Origin: Ovis canadensis
Taxonomy: Eukaryota > Chordata > Mammalia > Artiodactyla > Bovidae
DNA: 64,000 nucleotides
NCBI RefSeq assembly: GCF_042477335.2
Contig: NC_091727.1
Location: 124,341,501 to 124,405,500 of the forward strand
Reading direction: 5' to 3'
Below are positions 45,752 to 57,000 of this stretch, piece after piece. Below the pieces are notes generated by a model, which made no database searches, was not told the origin of the DNA, and saw only the letters and a list, made by a program, of their open reading frames with translations. The number at the start of each line of letters is the position of its first letter. Position 1 is the stretch's first letter. Position numbers and translations under genes: made by a program.

Positions 45752-47465
45752 GTTTAGTTTAGTTTAGTTCAGTCGCTCAGTCGTGTCCAACCCTCTGCGA
45801 CCCCATGAACCACAGCACGACAGGCCTCCCTGTCCATCACCAACTCCTGGAGTCCACCCAAACCCACACCCATTGTGTCAGTGACGCCATTCAACCATCT
45901 CATCCTCTGTTGTCCCCTTCTCCTCCTGCCCTCAATCTTTCGCAGCATCAGAGTATTTTCAAATGAGTCAGCTCTCCACATCAGGTGGCCAAAGTATTGG
46001 AGTTTCAGCTTCAACATCAGTCCCTCCATTGAACACCCAGGACTGATCTCATGAATAATGGAATGGTTGGATCTCCTTGCAGTCCAAGGCACTCTCAAGA
46101 GTCTTGTCCAACACCACAGTTCAAAAGCATCAATTCTTCGGCACTCAGCTTTCTTTATAGTCCAACTCTCACATCCATACATGACTACTGGAAAAACCAG
46201 AGCCTTGACTAGATGGACCTTTGTTGGCAAAGTATTGTCTCTACTTTTTAATAAGCTGTCTAGGTTGGGCATAACTCTCCTTCCAAGGAGCGAGTGTCTT
46301 TTAATTTCATGGCTGTAATCACCATCTGCAGTGATTTTGGAGCCCAGAAAAATAAAGTCAGCCACTGTTTCCACTGTTTCCCCATCTCTTTGCCATGAAG
46401 TGATGGGACCAGATGCCATGATCTTCGTTTTCTGAATGTTGAGCTTTAAGCCAATTGTTTCACTCTCCTCTTTCACTTTCATCACGAGGCTCTGTAGTTC
46501 TTCTTCACTTTCTGCCATAAGGGTGGTGTCCTCTGCACATCTGAGGTTATTGATATTTCTGCCGGCAATCTTGATTCCAGCTTGTGCTTCCTCCAGCTCA
46601 GCGTTTCTCATGATGTACTCTGCATATACGTTAAATAAGCAGCGTGACAATATACAGCCTTGACGTACTCCTTTTCCCATTTGGAACCAGTCTGTTGCTG
46701 CTTCTCCAGTTCTAACTGTTCCCTCCTGATCGGCATAGAGATTTCTCAAGAGGCAGGTCAGGTGATCTTGTATTCCCGTCTCTTTCAGAATTGTCCACAG
46801 TTTGTGGTTATCCACACAGTCAAAGGCTTTGAAAAGTCAATATGCAGGAATAGATGTTTTTCTGGAACTCTCTTGCTTTTTTGATGATCCATCAGATGTT
46901 GGCAATTTGATCTCTGGTTCCTCTGCCTTTTATAAAACCAGATAAAACTGAAAGTTCCCAGGTCACGTATTGCTGAAGCCTGGCTTGGAGAATTTTGAGC
47001 ATTCCTTTACCAGTATGTGAGATAAGTGCAATTGTGTGGTCGTTTGAGCATTCTTTGGCATTTTTTTTCTTTGGGATTGGAATGAAAACTGACCTTTTCC
47101 AGTCCTGTGGCCACTGCTGAGTTTTCCAAAATTGCTGACATATTGAATGCAGCACTTTCACAGCATCATCTTTTAGGATTTGAAATAGCTCAACTGAAAT
47201 TCCATCTCTTCCACTAGCTTCGTTCATAGTGTGCTTCCTGAGGCCCACCTGACTTCACATTCCAGGATGTCCCACTCTAGGTGAGTGTGAGTATTCACAC
47301 CTTCGTGATTATCTGGGTCATGAAGATCTCTTTTATGTACAGTTTCTCTGTATTCTCGCCACCTCTTCTTAATATCTTCTGCTTCTGTTAGGTCCATCCC
47401 ATTTCTGTCCTTTATTGAGCCCACCTTTGCATGAAATGTTCCCTTGGTATCTCATTTTCTTGAAG
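45752..47465 (-). mobile_element. BovB LINE, 5' truncated, with the longest RT frame in the window
   Basis: The 3' end (tttagtttagttcagtcgctcag) is at 45752 and the truncation is near 47465. The frame 46815-45769 encodes 348 residues covering the RT palm through the C-terminus: QMGKGVRQGCILSRCLF, then CAEDTTLM, then [21 protein letters not shown], then [21 protein letters not shown]. The catalytic YADD reads CAED, so polymerase activity is expected to be lost. The upstream pieces 47248-46892 and 47424-47224 lie in other frames. Only its 3' end is seen on the left arm, at 1-79. Confidence 0.92.
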
Positions 47466-47511
47466 AATTTTTATGTACATGTACTTTTGCCATGTAAAAT
47501 GTCCCTTTATG

Positions 47512-47754
47512 TTATGCAGACTTTCCAGGTGGCCCTAATGGTAAAGATCCTGCCTGCCAATGCAGGAGGCAAGTGATGCGAGTTTGATCCTTGGGTAAGG
47601 AAGATCCCCTGGAGAGGAAACGGCAACAGACTCCAGTATTCTTGCCTGGGAGATTCCATGCACACAGGAACCTGGCGGGCTACAGTACACTGGGTCACAA
47701 ACAGTCAGAGATGACTGAAGAGACTGAGCACACACACGCTTTATTTTATGCAGA
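47512..47754 (+). mobile_element. Bov-tA SINE with 9-base target-site duplication
   Basis: Sense Bov-tA at 47521-47745 (ctttccaggtggccctaatggtaaag ... gtcagagatgactgaagagactgagc), flanked by TTATGCAGA at 47512-47520 and 47746-47754. Confidence 0.9.
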
Positions 47755-48487
47755 AGACTTTCCTTCTGCAGCAACATTACCTTTTTCCTCAGATTGCATA
47801 GCCTCTAAGAACAGCTACCCATGGGCTAGGAAGTTCAGTTCACCTCCTACTTCTAGAAGCCACTTGTTGAGAATTTCCCAATGCGGGACTTCTTGTACTC
47901 TATGTCATGTAAGCCAACAGCCAGACTGAGTATATGAAGAGGATGCTAGGTCAATGCTTTCCTGCCCACTAGCTAGTGACCATTTTGTTTACCACTTCAA
48001 CAAGCTGTTGTAGTGATACCATCCTCTTCAATTAGCATGAGTTAGCATAAAGTTACATGGATGATTCCTATACCTAAGTGAATGTATCTCAGAGTGAAAC
48101 TAATTAAAATCTCCAGAGACCCAATGACATATACTCTACTCAAAAAATTGCAGTCTGCAAATGCAAAGGCTTGGGGAAGCCCAAGGTCCAATCAAGGTTG
48201 TAATTTCAGAGGGGGGCAAATGTGCTACATGGTTGATGCAAGCAAGCAAGAAATAATCTAATCGTTTTACAACTATGAAGAAGGAATTGTTAACAAGAGA
48301 ATGGTTTGCATGGGATATAGAAGTAGAAGGGAATTATTAAAGAGTCATAGGGTACAAGTAATCTCTCCAGTGTCAGAGAGGGAACACTAACCCACAGACG
48401 ATTTGGCAGGTCCATATACAATGGGATACAGGCACCGGGTCATCCCAATTTGTGCCATTAGCGATTAAGATTGTCAGCTAACACCCC
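47755..48487. other. Unassigned sequence
   Basis: About 0.7 kb with no recognised gene or repeat and no copy elsewhere in the window that I can see. Confidence 0.4.
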
Positions 48488-48489
48488 TT

Positions 48490-48838
48490 GACTCCATATT
48501 AAAAAGCAGAGACATTCCTTGGCCAACAAAGGTCCACCTAGTCAAGGCTATGGTTTTTTCAGTAGTCATGTATGGATGTGAGAGTTGGACTATAAAGAAA
48601 GCTGAGTGCCAGGGAATTGATGCTTTTGAACTGTGGTGTTGGAGAAGACTCTTGAGAGTGCCTTGGACTGCAAGGAGGTCCAACCCGTCTATTCTAAAGG
48701 AAACCAGTCCTGAATGTCCACTGGAAGGACTGATGTTGGAGATGAAACTCCCATATTTTGGCCAACTGATGTGAAGAGCAGACTCATTTGAACATACCCT
48801 GATGCTAAGAAAAATTGAAGGCGAGAGGAGAGGGGAAT
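48490..48838 (+). mobile_element. BovB LINE 3'-region fragment
   Basis: Sense BovB (attaaaaagcagagacattccttgg ... aaggcgagaggagagggga; frame 48550-48774). It lacks the terminal ctgaactgaactga and abuts an antisense BovB 5' region at 48838. Confidence 0.85.
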
Positions 48839-49146
48839 ATAATCAATTTGATTTTAGAGGTGACCATCTGGTGATACCCATGTGTAGAGTCTTCTCTTGT
48901 GTTGTTGAAAGAGGATGTTTGCTATGACCAGTGCATTCTCTTGGCAAAACTCTATTAGCCTTTGCCCTGCTTCATTCTGTATTCCAAGGCCAAATTTGCC
49001 TCTTACCCCAGGTGTTTCTTGACTTCCTACTTTTGCATTCCAATACCCTATAACGAAAAGGACACCTATTTTGGGTGTTAGTTGTAAAAGGTCTTGTATG
49101 TCTTCATAGAACCATTCAACTTCAGTTTCCTTGGCGTTACTGGTTG

Positions 49147-50504
49147 GGGTATTGCCAGGGTCCAGCCCCCGCAGGATCCAAGGGAACCCTCAGGAGGGAT
49201 GGCGTCAGCAAAGAGAATGATTTAGAGAAAGATAAAGAAAGAATAAGAAAGAAAATAGATAAGAAAATAGAGGAGAGAAAGAGGCTGATATTACTTTGTT
49301 TACACAGAAAGCCACTAAAGTCCCAAGACAAGAGACTTGCTCTGTTCATGTAGGCTGCAGGCGCCCTCCCAGTCTCCCGAGGGAGTGAAGATGCAGAGCG
49401 CCTTCCCATTCAGGTCTTAGAAGCCCAGGCAGATAAGTGAAATCAGAAATCCTCTATGCTCCAGTGGCTCAGCCTGCAAAAGAGAGTAAGAGAGAGAAAG
49501 AAAGACAGACAGACAGACATGGGGAGACCAAACTTCTTCAGTGAGCGAGGCTCATAACTTTCTTTTGAAAAGGAACTTTTATACCTTGATTTGGACATAG
49601 AGGGAAATGGAAGATGCAAAGTCATACAGAGTCAGCCCAAACATTACATCTGTTTTGTCTTTATTGAAACCAGGATTTTTTTTGCATACATTTCCCATAA
49701 ACAATGTTGTGTACATTATCTTCTGGCCTTGGAGGCCTGTGAACATTTTATGGCCCTCTTTTGATAAAGGCTGCTCAACCAGAAAACTTATTTGCCCTTG
49801 AAATGTTTTTTTCTTTATATTTCTAATCTATGTCAGCCTCAGAAAGTATTAAGCAGAGTTACATTTCTCATGGAGCAAAGGTGTAGTGAGTTACAAAAAA
49901 AGAAGGAAACAATTAGCTCAAAGGTCTGGTATGGTTAATTCCATGGCTACAGTTGTTTTTCTTACATTCCAACTATGTTAAGTGATGCACTCCCAGGTGT
50001 ACAGTGGATAAGAGATATGGGAACTTAGCAGCAAGCATTGGCTCAACAATGAAATCCTACACCAGTACTATTCTAGTAGCTTTTAACTCTTTGAAAGGCT
50101 CTATATTTTTAGAATGTTTTATGCTTCCTGTTCCTCTCACAGTTGGGAGGCTGTGAATAATCACATGCATAGCTACAAGAGTCTGGATAAACCTGCCAAG
50201 CAAGTTAGAATGCTAACGGGAGTGGGGGAGTTGATTTGAAATATTCCTTTCATGTCCAGGAGACTTATTAGCTAGAGCCCTAAGTTGATTTTCTCCAGAG
50301 AAAGGTGGTCAGGGATAGCCCCCTGTGGATGTCAGAAGAGTTGGTGAAAGGCACAAAATAGTAAGACAGACGGATTCTGGTTTTGGGGGTAGATGCTCAA
50401 GCAGGTCCAGGGGGTCTGTCGAGTCCTGAAGCCTTGCTTATCAGGTTTCTTCCACATGACCTTGTCATGGGTGAGATCTCCTGTGCTGGCTCCTGGCAGG
50501 GCAT
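49147..50504 (-). mobile_element. Solo LTR of a class II-like endogenous retrovirus
   Basis: The LTR spans 49153-50498 (1346 bases). Plus-strand termini are TGCCAGGGTCC and GGCTCCTGGCA, a perfect TGCCAGG/CCTGGCA inverted pair. The 6-base flanks GGGTAT (49147-49152) and GGGCAT (50499-50504) are one transition apart and match the BovB target. On the minus strand a TATAAAAG box is at 49576-49583, with about 420 bases of R/U5 after it. That part contains a (gaca)n/(gaaa)n purine patch at 49490-49520 in plus-strand reading. No viral genes are present, so two LTRs recombined to leave one. Frames inside, such as 49075-49353 and 49409-49137, are not viral proteins. Confidence 0.85.
49576..49583 (-). 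promoter_or_regulatory. TATA box of the LTR
   Basis: CTTTTATA on the plus strand reads TATAAAAG on the minus strand. Its distance from the U5 end fits the LTR promoter. Sense transcripts would run toward lower coordinates, the same direction as the host BovB. Confidence 0.55.
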
Positions 50505-51370
50505 AGACTTGGATTACTGTGATATTGAATGGTTTGCCTTGGAAACAAACAGAGTTCATTCTGTTGTCTTTGAGATTGCATCCAAGTACTGCATTTCGGA
50601 CTCTTGTTGACCATGATGGCTACTCCCTTTCTTCCAAGGGATTCCTGCCCACAGTAGTAGATATAATGGTCATCTGAGTTAAATTCACCCATTTGAGTCC
50701 ATTTTAGTTAGCTGATTCCCACAATGTCAATGTTCACTCTTGCCATCTCCTGTTTGACTACTTCCAATTTGCCTTGATTCATGGACCTGACACTCCAGGT
50801 TCCTATGCAATATTGCTCTTTATAGCATCAGACCTTGCTTCTATCACCAGTCACAATATTGTTTCTGCTTTGGCTCCATCCCTTCATTCTTTCTGGATTT
50901 ATTTCTCCACTGATCTCCAGTAGCATATTGGGCACCTACTGACTTGGGGAGTTCCTCTTTCAGTATCTTATAATTTTGCCTTTTCATACTGTTCATGGGG
51001 TTCTCAAGGCAAGAATACTCAAGTGGTTTGCCATTCCCTTCTCCAGTGGACCCCATTCTGTCAGACTTCTCCACCATGACCCGCCTGTCTTGGGTGGCCC
51101 CACTCTGCATGGCTTAGTTTCATTGAGTTAGATCAAGCAGTAGTCCATGTAATTAGATTGACTAGTTCCGTGATTATCATTTGTGTGTCTGCCCTCTGAT
51201 GCCTTTCGCAACACCCATCATCTTACTTGGGTTTCTCATACCTTGGACGTGGGGTATCTCTTCGTGATTGTTTCAGCAAAGCACAGCTGCTGCTCCTTAT
51301 GTTGGACAAGGGATATCTCCTCACAGCCACCCCTCCTTACCTTGAACGTGGTCCTGTACTTACTTCCAGT

Positions 51371-52050
51371 CATACCCAGTACCATGGTACCTAGCATAAG
51401 TAATAGCTTCTTTTATTACCACATAGTTAATTGTAACCATCAGAGTATACTGCCCTGGATGAAGACACAACACATGACTGTAGGCATGAGACCCTGACAT
51501 ACACCTTTAGAAAGAGAAGAGAGTATGATTGACCTCATTCTCACCCACCTCCTTTTCGTTCACTTTGCAACCCATGAGACATATGTCACTGCCTTCACCT
51601 CTATCCATGATTATTAAAGCAAATATCACCCTTTTTTTGGACTCTGGAACGTCTTCACTAGCACCATCTCGTCTATGACCTTGATAGTCATCACTGAAAC
51701 AAAATAGAGAATTTAAGATATACCAGCATCTTGGCAAAATCTAACACCTCATGCCCTTGGGAGAGCTCTGGAAGCACGTGTTACATCTCTAAAGCCTTCT
51801 ACGTTGATGGTCATGGTTTCTTATCTGACTGTGAATATTCAGGTTTCATCTGGCCAGCAAAATGGAATAACATTCAATGGACTATAGTGTCATGAATCTT
51901 CAGTGTCACCTTTGTACAAAGGTCACTGCCCATACTTTACAAGCAAAAGTCCTGGGAAAGTGAGTTATACCATTTAGTAGAATCAGCAGAACTAACTTGT
52001 TATCTGGACCACACTTTCCAGTCATTGATTGCCTTTACAATTTTGAATAC
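51371..52050. other. Unassigned sequence with a possible relic exon
   Basis: No repeat recognised. On the minus strand a 76-codon frame (51737-51507) contains a pyrimidine-rich stretch ending ttttgtttcag at about 51697, followed by an open, low-repeat run beginning DDYQGHRRDGASEDVPESKK. It could be a relic exon or chance; I do not recognise the protein. Not duplicated elsewhere in the window. Confidence 0.35.
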
Positions 52051-53220
52051 TCATGCACTAAATTATTGGAATTGCTTCCGGTTTTGACTTTATTCTGCAG
52101 TCTGTTAGAACCCGCTTCCTGCTCACTGATTTCTAGTATATACCTCACATGGAACGAACTGATTCAGTTGTAGTTCCATCTCAGTGATAAGCCAACGGTG
52201 ACTGCGTTCCACCCACCTCATTTACTTTCACGTGGAAAACCCTGTAGAATTTTTAGCTTTCCTATGAATAGAAGACTCATCCCTTTGGGTATAAAATCTG
52301 GCCCTGCGTACATCTAGAGAAAGGGAATTAATAACTGGTTTATGTCAGACACTGTGCTCAGTGCTGTGTTAATGATACTCATTGAATTTCATATTACTGA
52401 AAACTAGAATATGTGTTTCTGGTATTTAATGATTACTACCTTATGGGACAGGTGTCATTTTTCCATTTAAAGATGATATTATGAACGTTCAGAGCAGTGA
52501 ACTAGTCCACCCTAAATTCACACATAGTAAGTGGCAGGACTAGTCTTAAAAGTAGTATTTTGCTTCTGGCAGAACTGATCTCTTAGAGAGGAGAGAAACT
52601 CTCTTAAGTCAAACCCTTCATGACCAGCCTAACTGATCATATTACCCCTCCCAAATCCACTCAGCAGAGATAGGACTCCAGTAACTGGTATTTACACAGT
52701 GACCGGTTGAAATGCGTCTTCTGGACAACAGTCTATAAAAGAACCACATAAGAAGTCAATGCCTTCCAAAACATTGAGATTTCATTTGTGTTTCTAATAG
52801 TTGTGTAAAATTCCTTGGGAAACCTGGACATACACTGTGTCTGCTTTATCAGACTGGATAAGTTCTTGCTTTTTCAGTCAGAATTCTATCAAAAGTTTCT
52901 GGCTATCATAACATCATTCAAAACTATACAGTCTTTTTGAATAATAGTTTAGTAATATTTACAGGGTTTCTACAATGCCAAGAGAGAACAAAGACTTTGA
53001 AATTTTCTGATAGTTTTTACCTGCCATTGTCATAGGAATATTAAAATTAAAACAAGAGTTTGGTAGCTTCTGACACTAGTTAGTTGGCCATTTAATTTTG
53101 AGTTCTGCCCTCATTGTATGAACCTCAGGGAATGTCCAGGTAAGGAATATCTCTCTGAGGATAATTTGTGGGAAGATATCCATGTTCCCTTTTACCTTAA
53201 CCATGAGGTTAGCAAGAACT
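52051..53220. other. Unassigned sequence of unit B with MIR remnant
   Basis: Aligns with 21396-22575. A MIR-like stretch lies at about 52340-52540 (gtcagacactgtgctcagtgctgtg ... catttaaagatgatattatg). No gene recognised. Confidence 0.45.
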
Positions 53221-53224
53221 GGTG

Positions 53225-53465
53225 TGGGTTGCCATGTCCTCCTTCAGGGAATCTTCCCAACTCAGGGATTGACTCATATCTCCTGTGTCTTCTGCATTGC
53301 AGGTGAATTCTTTACCACTGAGCCATCAGGGGAAGATCTCTTGGAGTAAGAAATGGCAACACACTCTGGGATTCTTGCCTGGAGAACTCTATGGAGAGAG
53401 GAGCCTGGCAGGCACAATCCATGGGCTTACAAAGAGTCAAACACTGCTGAGCATGCACACACTAA
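53225..53465 (-). mobile_element. Bov-tA-like SINE shared with unit A
   Basis: The same two-part arrangement as 22580-22805 (aatcttcccaactcagggattgac ... gagccatcagggg, then aatggcaacacactctggg). Confidence 0.75.
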
Positions 53466-54317
53466 AAAAACTATCAAACAGCATCTTCCCTTGGTAACCC
53501 ATGACAAGTCTATCATGTATGTATTCTTTTCTACAGGTTTTCAGCCTGTGTCTCTAATCCTTCATGGATGCAACAGATACCACTGACTTACTATCTGTAA
53601 TTTAAGTCAGAATTCCCCTTACTTCCATTAGCTTCATCCAAGTATAATTAAAGTCATTCCCCTTCCCACTCAATTGTTTCAGGATATGAAAGAGTCTGTC
53701 TTGATGCTGATCACGTCACACATGATTTTAGAGGCTTCAATTAATGATAGTCACTGTGTGCTTGTTATCATTGAGTACATGATTTATTGGTGTGATCCTT
53801 ACAGTAACCCTAGCAGTATTTGCATTTTACAGGTGAAAACAAGTAAACTCTTGATGTTTAAGTAATTTGTCCGAAGACTGAAGTTAATAAGTCATGGAGT
53901 CAGGATTCATCTCCAGGTCTAACTAACAGAAAAAGCCATCTATTCGACGACTATGCTACCTGTCAGTAAAACATTTACATTCAAGGCTCTTAAGTCTTAG
54001 TCTTTTATGCAGGCCAGTGATCTCTTCAGCACACCCCTTCCAAGTCTTCTCTATCCTCACTGCTTCAGTGAAAAATTATCATTCTAAACTTATGCAGAAA
54101 TTCTTGTATGGACACAAAATAAATGTGAACAGCATTTTGGTTTTTGTTACTAAAGCCTTTTAAAATACTATTCAGTAATCTTTTGGTCTTTTGGACTTTC
54201 ATCAGTATTTTGAGGAAAGAGTCACTATAGACATTTTCCTTATTGCTGCTGTTTTCTTTCCTGAGATGTAACTGATGACATGAATCCCATTACCCTAAAA
54301 ATGTGGTTGGAATGTTT
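53466..54317. other. Unassigned sequence of unit B with MIR remnant
   Basis: A MIR-like element at 53735-53920 is uninterrupted here (ctgtgtgcttgttatcattgagtac ... gcattttacaggtgaaaac ... agtaatttgtccgaagac). The remainder aligns with 22806-23085 and 24706-25060 in A. Confidence 0.5.
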
Positions 54318-56822
54318 TAGGGGCCACAAAGAGTCAGACACGACTGAGCGATGTTCCGTTCCTGTTCCTGTATGTCTCTTTAAAACAAAAAGAAAAAAAG
54401 TCCTTTTCATCAGAGGGGACTGGAATGCAAAAGTAGGAAGTCAAGAGGTACCTGCATTAACAGGCAAGTTTGGGCATGGAGGACAAAATAAACCAGGACA
54501 AAGGCCTACAGAGCTTTGCCAAGAGAACACACTGGTTATAGCAAACACCTTCTTCCAAGAGCAAAAGAGATGACTTTACACATGAACATTACCAGATGGT
54601 TAATAGCCAAACCAGATTCATTATATTCATTGCAGCTGAAGATGGAGAAACACTATACAGTCAGCAAAAAAAAAAAAAAAAAAAAAAGACCGGGAGCTGA
54701 CTGTGGCTCAGATCATGAACTCCCTGTCAAAAATACAGATTTAAATTAAAGAAAGTAGGGAAAACCACTAGACCATTCAGGTATGACCTGAAACAAATCC
54801 TTTATGATTATACACTGGAAGCAACAAATAGATATGCAGGATTAGATCTGATAGAGAGAGTCCCTGGAGAAGTATGGATGGAGTTTCATGACACTGTATA
54901 GGAGGCAGTGATCAAGATCATCCCCAAGAAAAATAAATGCAAAAAGGCAAAATGGTTGTCTGAGGAGGCTTTAGAAATAATTGTGAAAAGAAGACAAGTG
55001 AAAGGCAAAAGAGGAAAGGAAAGACATATCCATCTGAATGCAGAGTTCCAAAGAAGAGCAAGGAGTGATAAGAAAACCTTCCTCAGAGGTCGATGCAAAG
55101 AAATAGAGGAAAACAGTAGAATAGGAAAGACTAGAGGTATCGTCAAGCAAATTAGAGACACCAAGGTAAATTTTCATGCAAATATGGGCACAGGAAAGGA
55201 CAGAGACGGTAAGGACCTAACAGAAGCAGAAGCCATTAAGAAGATGTGGCAAGAATACACAGAAAAACTATACCAAAATGATCTTAATGACCCAGCAAAC
55301 TACTATGGTGTGATCACTCACCTAGAGCCAGACATCCTGGAATGCGAAGTCAAGTAGGCCTTAGGAAGCACCACTATGAGCAAAGCTAGTGGAGGTAATG
55401 GAATTCCTGTTTAGCTATTTCAACTCCTAAAACATAATGCTGTTAAAGTGCTGCATTCAATAGGCCAGCAAATTTGGAAAACTCAGCAGTGGCCACAGGA
55501 CTGGAAAAAGTCAGCTTTCATTCCAATTCCAAAGAAAGGCAATGCCAAAGATTGTTCAAACTACTGCACAATTGTACTCATCTCACACACTAGCAAAGTA
55601 ATGCTCAAAATTCTCCAAGCCAGGCTTCAACACTATGTCAACTTTGAATTTCCAGATGTTCAAGCTGGATTTAGAAGACGCTTAGGAACCAGAGACCAAA
55701 TAGCCAACATCCGTTGGATCATAGAAAAAGCAAGAGAATTCTAGAAAAATATCGATTTCTGCTTCAACAGCCACACAAGGGCCTTTGACTGCATGGATCA
55801 CAACAAACTGTGGAAATTTCTTAAAGAGATGGGAATATCAGACAACCTTACCTGCCTCCTGAGAAATCTGTATGCAGGTCAAGAAGCATTGGAACAACTG
55901 ACTGGCTGCAACTTGGGAAAGGAGGACATCAGGGCTATATATTGTCACCCTGTTTATTTAACTTATATGCAGAGTCGATCATATGAAATGCCAGGCTGGA
56001 TGAAGCGCAAGCTGGAATCAAGATTGCCAGGAGAAATATCAATAACCTCAGATATACCGATGACAACACACTTATGGCAGAAAGCAAAGGGGGACTAAAA
56101 GCCTCTTGATGAAAGTGAAAGAGGCAAGTGAAAATGTTGGCTTAAAACTCAGGATTCAAAAAACTAAGATCATGGCATCTGCTGCCATCAGTACATGGCA
56201 AACAGATTGGGACAATGGAAACAGTGACAGGCTTTATTTTCTTGGGCTCCAAAGTGAATACAGATGGTGACTGCAGCCATGAAATTAAAAGATGGAAGAA
56301 AAGCTATGACCAACCTAGACAGCATATTAAAAAGCAGAGACATTACTTTGCCAACAAAGGCCCATGTAGTCAAAGTTATGGTTTTTCCAGTAGTCATGTA
56401 TTGATGTGAGAAGTGGACTGTAAAGAAAGCTGAGCACCAAAGAATTGATGCTTTTGAACTGTAGTGTTGGAGAAGGCTCTTCAGAGTCCCTTGGACTGCA
56501 AGGAGATCCAACTAGTCGACTGTAAAAGAAATCAGTCCTCAACATTCAATGGAAGAACTGATGCTGAAGCTGAAGCTCCAATACTTTGGCCACCTGATGG
56601 GAAGAACTGACTCATTGGAATAGACTCTGATGCTGGGAAAGGTTGAAGGTGGGAGGAGAAGGGGTCAACAAAAGATGAGATGGTTGGATGGCATCACCGA
56701 CTCAATGGACATGAGTGAGCAAGCTCCAGGAGTTGGTGATGGACAGGGAAGCCTGGCATGCTTCAGTCCATGGGGTCTCAAAAAGTTAGATATGACTGAG
56801 TGACTGAACTGAACTGACTGAG
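54318..56822 (+). mobile_element. BovB LINE, 5' truncated, replacing about 2 kb of unit A
   Basis: After a short piece resembling a BovB or SINE 3' end (54325-54355), BovB begins in the endonuclease (GDWNAKVGSQEVPALTGKFGHG) and continues through RT to the ctgaactgaactga end at 56820. Pieces are 54908-55357, 55448-55744 (KKSAFIPIPKKGNAKDCSNYC) and 55793-56098. The catalytic motif is degraded (tataccgatgac encodes YTDD near 56052). An A homopolymer of about 21 is at 54667-54687. Unit A has unrelated sequence (25060-27110) at this point. Confidence 0.88.
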
Positions 56823-56829
56823 TAATGTC

Positions 56830-57000
56830 CAGGACTATCCATGTTCTTACAAATGGGAAAGCCTATCATTCTGTGTTTTGGCTGACAAATACTCCATTAT
56901 AGATTATACCACATGTTTTTCCATTCTTCTGTTGATGGTCACATGGGTTGCTTTTGTATTTGGCTATTGTAAATAGTGCTGCTGTGAACATCGGGGTCCA
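56830..57000 (-). mobile_element. Old L1 LINE 3' remnant
   Basis: The counterpart of 27110-27290 (ctatccatgttcttacaaatgg, attccattatag-like, ctgttgatggtcacatgggttgc). The proximal part of this L1, present in A, is missing. Confidence 0.7.

Larger units (their letters stand above)
39556..45829. repeat. Right arm of large inverted repeat
   Basis: The reverse complement of 1-4848, about 1.4 kb longer because of an L1 insertion at 43090-44487. The inner edge is tttgaggggaaaacgg at 39564 against ccgtttttcccctcaa near 4826. Beyond 45829 the match would continue outside the window on the left side. Confidence 0.9.
48838..51370 (-). mobile_element. BovB LINE 5' part, split by an LTR
   Basis: Antisense BovB from the end of the endonuclease (aatataatcaatttgatttt) to 49152, and again from 50499 (gggcatagacttgg) to the 5' leader near 51370. 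Pieces are 50692-50465 (GEFNSDDHYIYYCGQES), 51110-50844 (ENPMNSMKRQN, YATGDQWRNKSRKNEGMEPKQKQY) and the leader with ggggtatctc repeats. The LTR at 49153-50498 interrupts it inside the endonuclease codons. Confidence 0.88.

Noticed and set aside
49075..49409. Lys/Glu-rich frame and its antisense in the LTR, as a possible viral gene
   Set aside because: The stretch is LTR R/U5 with purine-rich simple repeats. No gag, pol or env motif is present anywhere near.
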